A stretch of 64,000 bases of DNA, from positions 1 to 64,000 of the forward strand of contig JADGEL010000001.1 of NCBI GenBank assembly GCA_016744415.1. Direction: 5' to 3'. Position numbers and translations under genes: made by a program. Shown here one piece after another: positions 55,939 to 64,000 of the stretch; position 1 is the first letter of the stretch; the number at the start of each line of letters is the position of its first letter. This DNA comes from Flavobacteriaceae bacterium. GTDB lineage: Bacteria > Bacteroidota > Bacteroidia > Flavobacteriales > Flavobacteriaceae. The notes under the pieces were generated by a model, which saw only the letters and a program-made list of their open reading frames with translations, made no database searches and was not told where the DNA came from.

Positions 55939-56025
55939 GTGTTTATATTACTTATTAAATCGGTCACATGCATTCGCTATTAATAATTCTGATAGGGTAT
56001 GAAAATTTGAACATGCTCGTTTCAT
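55936..56025 (-). promoter_or_regulatory. 90-nt upstream element with small ORF before trpE
   Basis: On the - strand it starts ATGAAACGAGCATGT and ends TAAACACATG, the last ATG being trpE's. A 25-codon ORF runs 56025-55948 (MKRACSNFHTLSELLIANAC, then DRFNK, stop). The blocks ATGAAACGAGCA, TAGCGAA, GCATGTGACC and AAGTAATA recur in the same order over exactly 90 nt before the DUF2911 gene (10572-10661). It lies between the attenuator terminator and trpE. Confidence 0.6.
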
Positions 56026-56037
56026 TTTATTGAATAA

Positions 56038-56067
56038 AAAAAGGCTTATCGTGAGATAAGCCTTTTT
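56038..56067 (-). terminator. trp attenuator terminator
   Basis: Arms AAAAAGGCTTATC and GATAAGCCTTTTT with loop GTGA; on the - strand a T run follows. It lies between the leader peptide and trpE. The GTGAGA at 56051-56056 can pair with TCTCAC at 56102-56107, just after the leader stop codon, giving an alternative (antiterminator) structure. Confidence 0.8.
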
Positions 56068-56110
56068 GATTTTATGTTATAAATATCATATAGTCGTTAC
56101 TTCTCACTTA

Positions 56111-56158
56111 TTACTTAAGAGAGTTCCACCACCAAATGTTATTTTGAATAATTGTCAT
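56111..56158 (-). CDS. trpL: trp leader peptide
   Basis: A 15-residue ORF, MTIIQNNIWWWNSLK, with three consecutive Trp codons (56126-56134). It is followed at 4 nt by the antiterminator segment and then the terminator. It starts about 20 bp downstream of a good -7 box. This is the classical ribosome-mediated attenuation layout: stalling at Trp codons leaves TCTCAC (56102-56107) free to pair with the terminator's GTGAGA; reading to the stop codon covers it and lets the terminator form. Confidence 0.85.
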   Translation of the reverse strand: MTIIQNNIWWWNSLK

Positions 56159-56177
56159 TGTTTATTTTATTACGCTA

Positions 56178-56208
56178 CAAATGTAAAACAGTTTTTAAAT
56201 AAATCAAA
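56178..56208 (-). promoter_or_regulatory. Promoter of the trp operon
   Basis: On the - strand TTTG (56205-56208) and TACATTTG (56178-56185), 19 bp apart, match the Bacteroidota -33/-7 consensus. Transcription would start about 10-15 bp before the leader peptide ATG. The remaining part of the gap, 56209-56399, is A/T-rich and upstream of asnB. Confidence 0.75.
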
Positions 56209-56399
56209 CAAATAGAAGAAATAAAATTGCTCTTGTTTAGAAATGATAGAGATATCATAAAAAACTTAACTTTTAATTACACATTTAAATTATTAAACAC
56301 ATTATTAATTATAAATTATAACAAATTTGATTAATCTCATTTACAAATTGAAATTTTAATTTGTTATTTGCATCATAAATAAAACAAAAAGTTTAGATT

Positions 56400-58067
56400 A
56401 TGTGTGGAATTGTATGTGCGTTCGATTTAAAAGAAAAAGTAGAAGTCTTAAGACCTCAACTATTAGAGATGTCAAAAAAGATTCGTCACCGTGGTCCAGA
56501 CTGGAGTGGAATATATAGTGATGATAAAGTAATAATGGCTCATGAGCGTTTGGCAATTGTAGATCCTGCTTCTGGAAAACAACCATTATTTACTGAGGAC
56601 AAAAAATTAATCCTAGCTGCAAACGGTGAAATTTATAACCATAGAGAATTGCGTAAGCAATTTGAAGGCAATTACAATTTCCAAACAGAATCTGATTGCG
56701 AAGTGATTTTGGCTTTATACAAAGAAAAAGGAGCTGACTTTATTGATGATATGAACGGTATTTTTGGTTTTGCTATTTATGATGTTGAAAAAGACGAATA
56801 CTTTATAGCACGTGATCACATGGGTATTATTCCATTATATATTGGATGGGATGCCAACGGAACTTTTTATGTAGCTTCAGAATTGAAAGCTTTAGAAGGC
56901 GTTTGTACCAAGATTGAGTTATTTCCTCCTGGGCATTATATGAGTAGTAAAGATGGGAAGTTTGTAAAATGGTATGTAAGAGATTGGAGCGACTTTGATG
57001 CCGTAAAAGAAAACCAAACTAGTATTGATGAATTACATGATGCTTTAGAAGCTGCAGTTCACAGACAATTAATGTCTGACGTACCTTATGGGGTTTTATT
57101 ATCAGGCGGATTGGATTCTTCTGTAACATCAGCAATCGCTAAAAAATATGCTGAAAAACGTATCGAATCAGATGACACTCAAAAAGCATGGTGGCCACAA
57201 TTACATTCATTCTCAGTTGGATTGGATGGCTCTCCAGATTTAGCAGCTGCACAATTGGTTGCAGATCATATTGGCACAGTACACCATGAAATTAAATTTA
57301 CTATCCAAGAAGGATTGGATGCTATTAAAGATGTTATTTATAACCTAGAAACTTATGATATTACTACCATTAGAGCATCAACTCCTATGTATTTAATGGC
57401 GAGAGTAATTAAATCAATGGGCGTAAAAATGGTATTATCTGGTGAAGGTGCAGACGAATTGTTCGGAGGGTATTTATATTTTCACAAGGCTCCAAATGCT
57501 AAGGAATTCCACGAAGAAACAGTTCGTAAGTTAGATAATTTACACATGTATGATTGTTTAAGAGCAAACAAATCTCTGGCGTCATGGGGAATTGAAGGTC
57601 GTGTACCATTTTTAGACAAAGAATTTATGGATGTAGCAATGCGCATCAACCCACAAGATAAAATGATAAACGGTGAGCGCATGGAAAAATGGGTCATCAG
57701 AAAAGCATTTGAAACATACTTGCCAGAAAGTGTAGTATGGAGACAAAAAGAACAATTCTCTGATGGCGTTGGTTATTCTTGGATTGACACGTTGAAAGAA
57801 GTAGTTGCAAAAGAAGTAAGCGACGAGCAATTGGCAAATGCGAAATATAAATTTCCGATTCAGACTCCTACTTCAAAAGAAGAGTTCTATTATCGTTCAA
57901 TTTTTGCTGAGCATTTTCCTTCAGATACCGCAGCCTTATGTGTGCCTCAAGAAGCATCTGTTGCTTGTAGTACAAAAATTGCACTTGAATGGGATGAATC
58001 TTTTAAAAACATGAATGACCCAAGTGGTCGTGCCGTTGCAAATGTGCATGAAGAAGCTTATTTATAA
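56400..58067 (+). CDS. asnB: Asparagine synthase (glutamine-hydrolysing)
   Basis: This 555-residue AsnB has an N-terminal class II glutaminase with nucleophile Cys2 (MCGIVCAF), RHRGPDWSG and NGEIYNHREL. The C-terminal synthetase domain has the PP-loop LSGGLDSS, GEGADELFGGYLYFH and the C-terminal block SEQFSDGVGYSW-like (here KEQFSDGVGYSW). It makes asparagine from aspartate, ATP and glutamine. Length and layout match E. coli AsnB. It reads divergently from the trp operon. Confidence 0.95.
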   Translation: MCGIVCAFDLKEKVEVLRPQLLEMSKKIRHRGPDWSGIYSDDKVIMAHERLAIVDPASGKQPLFTEDKKLILAANGEIYNHRELRKQFEGNYNFQTESDCEVILALYKEKGADFIDDMNGIFGFAIYDVEKDEYFIARDHMGIIPLYIGWDANGTFYVASELKALEGVCTKIELFPPGHYMSSKDGKFVKWYVRDWSDFDAVKENQTSIDELHDALEAAVHRQLMSDVPYGVLLSGGLDSSVTSAIAKKYAEKRIESDDTQKAWWPQLHSFSVGLDGSPDLAAAQLVADHIGTVHHEIKFTIQEGLDAIKDVIYNLETYDITTIRASTPMYLMARVIKSMGVKMVLSGEGADELFGGYLYFHKAPNAKEFHEETVRKLDNLHMYDCLRANKSLASWGIEGRVPFLDKEFMDVAMRINPQDKMINGERMEKWVIRKAFETYLPESVVWRQKEQFSDGVGYSWIDTLKEVVAKEVSDEQLANAKYKFPIQTPTSKEEFYYRSIFAEHFPSDTAALCVPQEASVACSTKIALEWDESFKNMNDPSGRAVANVHEEAYL

Positions 58068-58131
58068 GACGTTTTAATTCTAGTTATATTTCAAAACCAC
58101 TAAGATTATTAATTTGACTTTCGTCAGTAAA

Positions 58132-59979
58132 CTAATTGTTAAAAATCATTAATTTTTTAGAGATCAAAATATCCGAATCAGATAATTTAATATTTGCCAA
58201 ATATACCCCTGAACTTAAGTTGCTTGTATTAAATATATATTTATTCTTCATCTCTAATTTGTTTTTACTAAAAATTAGTCGCCCATTGATATCATATAAT
58301 TTAAAGTCTTTCAAATCCAAAGAGTTTGGGTTTAAAATGGTTACTACAGACTGTCCATTATCTTGGAATAATTGTAATTGACTTGTATAATCATCATCTA
58401 TATTCAAAACACTGTTTTCTTGAAATGTTATTTTAAATCGTGTGTCATAATTACCTACCTCTAAATACAATTCAACATCTTGTAATTTCAAATCATAAGA
58501 GTTATTTGTAAAAGTATCGTATAAATAAATAGCAGGTACACTTTCAAAATTCTGAATATCAACTGCTCTAAAACGAATTGTTTGTGCGTTAGTTAAAACA
58601 ACTATTAACGGAATTTCTAAGGTTTTATTAAATTTAAAGGCTTGTGCAACATAAGGTATATCTTCTATTACCCAGTAAGCATCTGACTCTAAATCTGATG
58701 CTCGTTGAGACTCTAATCCTCTATCAAAACCATCTGTAGCACTGTTATTAAATGTTTGTACTAATTGGCGCGTATAAATATCATTAAAATCTATATTTAA
58801 TCTAAATCGCTGATAATCATTTGGTAATATATTAAACCCATTTTCATCATATTCAATAATAGGATGTCCATGTTCATTTAACGCCAGTTCACTATTTGTA
58901 TTTACCTCTCTGCTTTTACTCTCATCTTCTTTGGCTGATGTAGATGATGCTATTCTAAAAAATTCACTATTACTACCAGATTCTTTTTCAAAATAACGCA
59001 TCGAGTTTTTAAAAGTAACAATTCCTGTAGCATCGCCCATAATCATGAACCCTTGCCCAATAGGTATATATTCTTTAACCTGTTTACTGCTGCTGTTTGG
59101 GCCGCCCCCATTAGGGACATTTAATGAGCCATCTGAATTATACGTATTAAATGGTGCTTTTAAAAATGTAGGTACATTTCCATCAAAAGTAATAGTATAA
59201 GTTGCATATCCACCAATGTATCCAGATATATAGTGTGTTGCATTACTTGTGTCTTGCTCCCAAAAATATAAAGTATTATTTAAATTTGTAACATTTGCTG
59301 GATCCCAAATAAAATCATTAGCATAAATAGCTGATGGATATGGATTACCAACTAATGTGAAGTTATTTAATACTACATTAACATCAATATCACCTGTATT
59401 TGGTTTCCCTCTAAAATCATACAATTGGTTATTACCAGAGCCACTTGTACCTTTCATCGTAAAACCATAACCAACACCTGTAGTTCCTGTATTTCCTACC
59501 TCATCCCATTGTGCATAACCGGTACCAGGGTTAAAAGTAAAAAGCCAATAATCTGCAATTACTAAAGGATTTGAAGTTCCATTATAATCACCAGTATAAG
59601 TTGCTAAACTACTTGTTATTGGTACGCTTATAACATCATATAAAACATTATTTGCCCTAAAAGTTCTATTTGCATTATCATCTGTATCTGTATTACCTAC
59701 AGGAGATCCCCAATAATTATAATTATAATTATTAACTGTCCCATTTTGATACACACTTAATTTACCAATACCAGAATTTCCGGTTACACCTGCCCCTTGT
59801 ATTAGTTGTGCTTCATTTCGCAAATAAATAAAATCATTTGCGGTATCTAATTTCACATCGTTCTCTACAAAAAGAACCACATCATCAACATAAATATAAG
59901 TAGTGTTTTCTACCGCTAATTGCGCAAAAGAGACATTTGAAATTAAGCTTATAAAAAGAATAAATAATGTTTTTTTCAT
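58132..59979 (-). CDS. Secreted protein with T9SS type A sorting domain
   Basis: This 615-residue protein has a signal peptide (MKKTLFILFISLISNVSFAQ), an Asn/Thr/Gly-rich body with repeated short phrases (NYNYNYWGSPVGN; LVGNPYPSAIYANDF) typical of flavobacterial surface proteins, and a C-terminal sorting domain (about 545-615; DFKLYDINGRLIFSKNKL, then SSGVYLANIKLSD). I know no enzymatic motif in it. It is probably exported by T9SS and bound to the surface or released. First in a block of four secreted proteins. Confidence 0.8.
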   Translation of the reverse strand: MKKTLFILFISLISNVSFAQLAVENTTYIYVDDVVLFVENDVKLDTANDFIYLRNEAQLIQGAGVTGNSGIGKLSVYQNGTVNNYNYNYWGSPVGNTDTDDNANRTFRANNVLYDVISVPITSSLATYTGDYNGTSNPLVIADYWLFTFNPGTGYAQWDEVGNTGTTGVGYGFTMKGTSGSGNNQLYDFRGKPNTGDIDVNVVLNNFTLVGNPYPSAIYANDFIWDPANVTNLNNTLYFWEQDTSNATHYISGYIGGYATYTITFDGNVPTFLKAPFNTYNSDGSLNVPNGGGPNSSSKQVKEYIPIGQGFMIMGDATGIVTFKNSMRYFEKESGSNSEFFRIASSTSAKEDESKSREVNTNSELALNEHGHPIIEYDENGFNILPNDYQRFRLNIDFNDIYTRQLVQTFNNSATDGFDRGLESQRASDLESDAYWVIEDIPYVAQAFKFNKTLEIPLIVVLTNAQTIRFRAVDIQNFESVPAIYLYDTFTNNSYDLKLQDVELYLEVGNYDTRFKITFQENSVLNIDDDYTSQLQLFQDNGQSVVTILNPNSLDLKDFKLYDINGRLIFSKNKLEMKNKYIFNTSNLSSGVYLANIKLSDSDILISKKLMIFNN

Positions 59980-60050
59980 AGGAACGTTTTTTGTAAGTAT
60001 ATAATAACTTATAAATATATTTTTATTTAACTAAGCATTAAAAAATAAGA

Positions 60051-60896
60051 TTACTTCCCTATCAACTGAACTTGAATCTTATTGTTATATTCAGAATAAG
60101 TATCATCTCCTACCCAAGAATTACCTATTGCACCACTATCTTCATTCTCTAATCTAATCTCATCAAACATTACTATTAATTGGCAGGTATCCCCTGCATT
60201 TAAATTTATGTTTTTGATTAATGTAGTGTGTTTTGGCAAATCATAATATTTACTTCCTCCGTTATAGTTTAAAGAAAGGGAATTTACAGCTTTATCAACA
60301 TTTTCTAAAAAGGTTCCGTTCACTGTAACTTCTATTCTAAAAATACCTTCTCCTACTGCAAAATCGTATGGGTGGCTCCCAGCATCCTCTGCATAGCCTA
60401 AGCCATAGTTACCTGCAAATATAATTTGATATACTCCTGTACTTGGAGCAATAAAATTAATAGCAGATATTCCACCACCACCATCATCCCAATCTAAATC
60501 CTGCCACTCTCCCACTGAATTACCATTAGCTCGATCTGGTCGTAACTGAAAACCGTTAGTATCATATTGAAAAGCATATCTATCTACTTTTATATCGTCG
60601 CCTAATCGATACCATTTATTGATTTCCCAAAAATAAAATCCAGTAGTAACTTCTTCATCGGCATCTAAACCTTCAGCAGGCAAAGTTGTATGTGTATTAA
60701 AAACCAACTCCCCATTATCTGGAGATGTAATTGGCATTCCTACATCTCTATTACTTAATGCCACTCTTGGCACCAGTATTCCTTCAGAATTACTAACAAT
60801 ATCTAAACTTGCTTCAGGGCCTGTTGTGTTAATACCAACTTGCGCTTGCACAGAAAATGATACTATTATAATGAATATTATATAAACCTTTAACAT
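60051..60896 (-). CDS. Secreted protein, tandem paralogue A
   Basis: This 281-residue protein has a signal peptide (about 1-18). The N-terminal block QVGINTTGPEASLDIVSNSE followed by GILVPRVALS is widespread in flavobacterial surface proteins. A C-terminal beta-sandwich-like domain follows (FIAPSTGVYQIIFAGNYGLGY), recalling C1q/TNF-like folds. There is no T9SS domain. It shares layout and several phrases with the protein 5 bp upstream (60902-61708), so the pair arose by tandem duplication. Function unknown. Confidence 0.7.
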   Translation of the reverse strand: MLKVYIIFIIIVSFSVQAQVGINTTGPEASLDIVSNSEGILVPRVALSNRDVGMPITSPDNGELVFNTHTTLPAEGLDADEEVTTGFYFWEINKWYRLGDDIKVDRYAFQYDTNGFQLRPDRANGNSVGEWQDLDWDDGGGGISAINFIAPSTGVYQIIFAGNYGLGYAEDAGSHPYDFAVGEGIFRIEVTVNGTFLENVDKAVNSLSLNYNGGSKYYDLPKHTTLIKNINLNAGDTCQLIVMFDEIRLENEDSGAIGNSWVGDDTYSEYNNKIQVQLIGK

Positions 60897-60901
60897 CCCT
60901 T

Positions 60902-61708
60902 CTAATTTGATATTAATATCACTTGAATTTGAGAACGGTATTTAGGATCAGATACTCCCCCATTGTTTTTTCCGACAAGAGAACTCGTACTTAAATTAGT
61001 GCTTGCAAACTCTTCTATTTGAGCATTTACAGTACAGGTTTGCCCAGAATTTAAATATACATTTTCATAAATGGTAACCCATTGTATTAAATTATTATGC
61101 TGTACAGATGTAGCATTAAAATAATAAGATCTTGAGCCAACAACTCTATCGGTATTAGTTACAGAACCATTATCTACTACAAGTCTAAATGTTGCTTCGC
61201 CAAGTCCGACTTCATAATTATGACTAGTAGTAGTCACTTCACCAACTCCATATCCCCCTGTAAAAATAATTTGATAAGTACCATCATAAGGAGCTACAAA
61301 AGAGTTAGACATTCCTGGGATATTTGTCATAGATCCTGTAACAGCTAGCTCAGTTGTTTGATTGTAAGTTGCATTAAAACTAGGAACTTTTACATCATCT
61401 GCAATACGCACCCATTTAGAGTCAGACGTATCCCAATGATAAAAACCTTTGGTTACTCGCAAATGTTCTAGAATAGGAGATCCTCCAGGGGTTGCTGTAT
61501 CATTATATACTAATTCGCTATTTGTTGGGCTCGTTATTGGTGCTGCCACATCAATTTGTGTTAACGTAACTCTTGGAATCAAAATACCAGAATCACTACT
61601 AACTACATCAAGCATTGCCTCAGGTAAAGTAATCCCTATACCAACTTGCGCTAAATTTACTTGAATTGAACAAACGCAAATGATTAGAAAAATAGCTGCC
61701 TTTTTCAT
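60902..61708 (-). CDS. Secreted protein, tandem paralogue B
   Basis: This 268-residue protein has a signal peptide, then QVGIGITLPEAMLDVVSSD and GILIPRVTLT, a TKGFYHWDTSDSKWVRIADD block, and the same C-terminal domain as its neighbour (FVAPYDGTYQIIFTGGYGVGE). Conserved phrases include the ITSPxNxELV pattern and FYxW...W.R..DD.KV. It is co-directional with paralogue A, gap 5 bp, so probably one transcript. Function unknown; possibly an adhesin or glycan-binding unit. Confidence 0.7.
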   Translation of the reverse strand: MKKAAIFLIICVCSIQVNLAQVGIGITLPEAMLDVVSSDSGILIPRVTLTQIDVAAPITSPTNSELVYNDTATPGGSPILEHLRVTKGFYHWDTSDSKWVRIADDVKVPSFNATYNQTTELAVTGSMTNIPGMSNSFVAPYDGTYQIIFTGGYGVGEVTTTSHNYEVGLGEATFRLVVDNGSVTNTDRVVGSRSYYFNATSVQHNNLIQWVTIYENVYLNSGQTCTVNAQIEEFASTNLSTSSLVGKNNGGVSDPKYRSQIQVILISN

Positions 61709-61735
61709 ATTTTTTTATTTAATACGTTCTTGGTT

Positions 61736-62908
61736 CTACTTTATAACTATTTTTTGTGTAGTTACAACTGTACCTCTTTGAATACTCATAAAATAAACTC
61801 CTGAGGTTAACTTATCAATATTTAATTTTTCTACATGCTTTGGAGATTGAATTATTTTGTAATACACTTCTTTCCCTAAAACATTAATCATCTTAATTTT
61901 TACTTCAGAAATATTTTCTCTGTCAAATTTCACAAAAACATTATCAGAAACTGGGTTAGGAAAAATTTTAATTGTATTCATTGTAACTGCACTATTCTCT
62001 GTAGATAAAACTACATCTGCATCAGCAAAATGCAACAAAGCTCCTAAAGCTCCTTTAGTCACTTCAAAAACATAAGGAATATCCATATTGGCAATAATGT
62101 CTGTAGAAGAATGCGCATGCGCAGTTTCATTTTTTTCATATAGCCCAGTAATAATTTCACCGTTATCCTCAAAAGGCATATAATCTGAAGCGTAAGCATT
62201 TGAAATTTCTGTAGATAAAGAACTATACAACTCTATTGAAGTTGCAAGTTCATTTGTTAATACTGCTGATGCTGCATTGTTAACAGTTGGTGAACCTTCA
62301 TCTCTTTCACACACAATAATGTTATTGGTCATACCTGCAACACCACCTACTTCATCTATATTAAAAACATATCTAATATCTAATCCAGCACCCGTATTAT
62401 TAGCATAATAATCACTACCTAATAAACCTTGTTCTTCAACCGAAAAGTTAATGAATTTTATTGAATAAGCAGTAGGTACATTTGCCATTACTCTCGCAAT
62501 TTCTAATAAAAGAGTAGTGCCACTACCATTATCATTTGCTCCTACACCGTTTAAAGTGTCATAGTGCCCGTCAATAATAATAAATTCATTTGGATAGACT
62601 TCGCCTATTTTAGTAACAACTATATTTGTTACCGTTCTTCCATTTTCTGTAAAGTTATCTTCTACAATATCGGTATATCCAAAAGTTTGGTATTTTGCCT
62701 TTAACCAATTTTTAGCATCTACTAAATTGTTGTATTTTGCTGTAGTCTTAAAAGCATTTTTCTCTCCAAAAGCGACAAATTCGTTAAGGTTAGTAGTAAT
62801 ATTGGCTAAGGTTGCATTATCTACAATCCCTTGATGGTAAACATTATAAGTTTGGGCAGTTAATAGGTTTGCGAATAGCAAACCTATTATGAGGTTTAGG
62901 GTTTTCAT
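61736..62908 (-). CDS. Secreted M28-family zinc aminopeptidase with T9SS sorting domain
   Basis: This 390-residue protein has a signal peptide (about 1-18) and an M28 domain with the expected zinc ligands: His115 (DGHYDT), Asp126 (ANDNGSG), the catalytic Glu158 and Glu159 (VEEQGLLGS), Asp185 (NIDEVGG) and His264 or His266 (ETAHAHSSTD). A T9SS sorting domain covers about 318-390 (IKIFPNPVSDNVFVKF; KLTSGVYFMSIQRG). It is likely an extracellular peptidase that feeds on protein. Last of the secreted-protein block, 27 bp from paralogue B. Confidence 0.9.
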   Translation of the reverse strand: MKTLNLIIGLLFANLLTAQTYNVYHQGIVDNATLANITTNLNEFVAFGEKNAFKTTAKYNNLVDAKNWLKAKYQTFGYTDIVEDNFTENGRTVTNIVVTKIGEVYPNEFIIIDGHYDTLNGVGANDNGSGTTLLLEIARVMANVPTAYSIKFINFSVEEQGLLGSDYYANNTGAGLDIRYVFNIDEVGGVAGMTNNIIVCERDEGSPTVNNAASAVLTNELATSIELYSSLSTEISNAYASDYMPFEDNGEIITGLYEKNETAHAHSSTDIIANMDIPYVFEVTKGALGALLHFADADVVLSTENSAVTMNTIKIFPNPVSDNVFVKFDRENISEVKIKMINVLGKEVYYKIIQSPKHVEKLNIDKLTSGVYFMSIQRGTVVTTQKIVIK

Positions 62909-63025
62909 AAATTGGGGTTTAGTTATTTTTTTTGGCTAATGTACATTAATATTATTTATATTATGAAAACACCGTTAAATATTTATATATTTTTGTCAAA
63001 CTTAACTCTTAAAAACAACTAACCT

Positions 63026-64000
63026 TTAAGTAATAAACTCAAACAAATGTTCATTGTCATTTAAGTACTCTCCTAAAAAACCTAACTCCTCCATTCTATT
63101 AAGTAATGGCTCAAAATCATTTTTATTTTTCAATACAATTCCTACTAGTGCCGTAGTAGTAGATCGCTGGTTTTTCTTGGTATACTCAAAATGTGTGATG
63201 TCATCAGTAGTTCCCAAAACATTTACTACAAATTCTTTTAAGGCTCCAGGGCGTTGCGGAAACTTTATTAAAAAATAATGTTTTAAGCCTTCATATAACA
63301 GGGAGCGTTCTTTCATCTCTTCCATCCGAGTGATGTCGTTATTTCCACCACTAACTATACAAACTACATTTTTACCTTTTATTTTTTCTTTCAACAATTC
63401 AAGAGCAGCAATACTTAAGGCCCCAGCTGGCTCAACCACCAAAGCATTTTCGTTATATACCTTTAATATGGTTGCACAAATCAATCCTTCTTCAATCAAT
63501 AAAACATCATCCAATACTTCTTTGCAAATTTCAAAATTTTGGTCACCCATTTTCTTGACTGATGCCCCATCTACAAACTTATCAATTTCTTTAAGTTCAG
63601 TATTCTGATTATTTTGAAGTGAAACTTTCAACGAAGGTGCCCCTGCTGGCTCTACACCAATAATTTTTGTATCAGGGCTTAATTTTTTAAATACAGTTCC
63701 AACTCCTGATGCTAATCCTCCACCACCAACTGGGAGAATTAAATAATCGATTTTTGAAGTAGCATCGTTTAATATTTCCAGACCAACAGTTCCTTGTCCA
63801 GAAATCACTTCATCGTCATCAAAAGGATGCACGAATGTACTGTTGTTTTTATCACAAAATAATCTTGCAGCTACTGAGCTTTCATCAAAAGTATCACCCA
63901 CTAATTCTATTTCAGCAAAATCACCACCAAACATAATGACTTGCTGAATTTTTTGCTGTGGTGTTGTAATTGGCATAAAAATAACTCCCTTTACCTTTAA
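63026..64000 (-). CDS. ilvA: Threonine ammonia-lyase, C-terminal part (5' end outside window)
   Basis: The - strand frame is open to the right edge: residues L-K-V-K-G-V-I-F come before the Met at 63976, so that Met is internal (homologues have an IFMPxTTPxxKI-type segment there). Visible parts are the PLP-phosphate-binding LPVGGGGLASG, EPAGAPS, and a C-terminal ACT-like domain (from about KHYFLIKFPQRPGALKEFV). It deaminates threonine to 2-oxobutanoate, the first step to isoleucine. The N-terminal Lys that binds PLP lies outside the window. Confidence 0.92.
   Translation of the reverse strand, partial: LKVKGVIFMPITTPQQKIQQVIMFGGDFAEIELVGDTFDESSVAARLFCDKNNSTFVHPFDDDEVISGQGTVGLEILNDATSKIDYLILPVGGGGLASGVGTVFKKLSPDTKIIGVEPAGAPSLKVSLQNNQNTELKEIDKFVDGASVKKMGDQNFEICKEVLDDVLLIEEGLICATILKVYNENALVVEPAGALSIAALELLKEKIKGKNVVCIVSGGNNDITRMEEMKERSLLYEGLKHYFLIKFPQRPGALKEFVVNVLGTTDDITHFEYTKKNQRSTTTALVGIVLKNKNDFEPLLNRMEELGFLGEYLNDNEHLFEFIT

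Overview
The window is chromosomal DNA of a low-GC member of the Bacteroidota, most likely a marine Flavobacteriaceae. The evidence is: type IX secretion (T9SS) C-terminal sorting domains on several secreted proteins; promoters of the Bacteroidota form (-7 box TAnnTTTG); fused SecDF, CcsBA and Hpt-Adk proteins; a two-subunit methylmalonyl-CoA mutase; GapN; and a GYDIA-type GHMP kinase. There is one tRNA, tRNA-Pro(UGG). I see no rRNA, CRISPR array, prophage or recombinase gene.

Region 1 (1-5396) is an accessory island sitting against the 3' part of comM (Mg-chelatase/ComM), which starts abruptly at about 5383-5395. It consists of two tandem units with the same design: the tail of an IS110-like transposase on the + strand, cargo genes on the - strand, then a conserved end of about 95-115 bp carrying a hairpin and a Bacteroidota-type -7 box facing the cargo. 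Unit 1 carries AbiH. Unit 2 carries a SanA/YdcF-like protein, an unknown protein, a DUF3883-type nuclease and a protein with a HEPN-like C-terminus. Palindromes resembling cassette recombination sites lie between some cargo genes. This is the best candidate for something undescribed.

Region 2 (6179-18377): secreted tricorn-like protease, DUF2911/TPR protein, DsbD, GapN, TrxB, a secreted vanadium-haloperoxidase/PAP2-like protein and tRNA-Pro. Region 3 (18676-32434): MBOAT acyltransferase with an SGNH-like partner, uridine kinase and FtsB/DivIC-like protein, methylmalonyl-CoA mutase, aldo/keto reductase, CcsBA, a small TPR membrane protein and a LysM lipoprotein. Region 4 (32503-45983): core genes guaA, gyrB, mdh, SIMPL protein, fhs, secDF, hpt-adk and obgE, with several dispersed palindromic repeats between them.

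Region 5 (about 46017-49567) is an arsenic operon (arsR, arsE-like thioredoxin, ArsP-like permease, arsF, arsG) with two matching ArsR operator candidates. It is flanked by a 12-bp inverted repeat and diverged CCAACGC-bounded repeats, so it looks acquired.

Region 6 (49573-56208): a YhiN-type flavoprotein and a GHMP kinase, then the trp genes read E-G-D-C on the - strand. The trp genes are preceded by a textbook attenuator: a 15-residue leader peptide with three consecutive Trp codons, a candidate antiterminator and a terminator. A broken four-helix-bundle (S23) gene lies between trpD and trpC, and trpF, trpB and trpA are not adjacent. A 90-nt element just upstream of trpE recurs, at the same length, just upstream of the DUF2911 gene 45 kb away.

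Region 7 (56400-64000): asnB, a T9SS cell-surface protein, two tandem paralogous secreted proteins, a secreted M28 peptidase, and the C-terminal part of threonine dehydratase running off the window.
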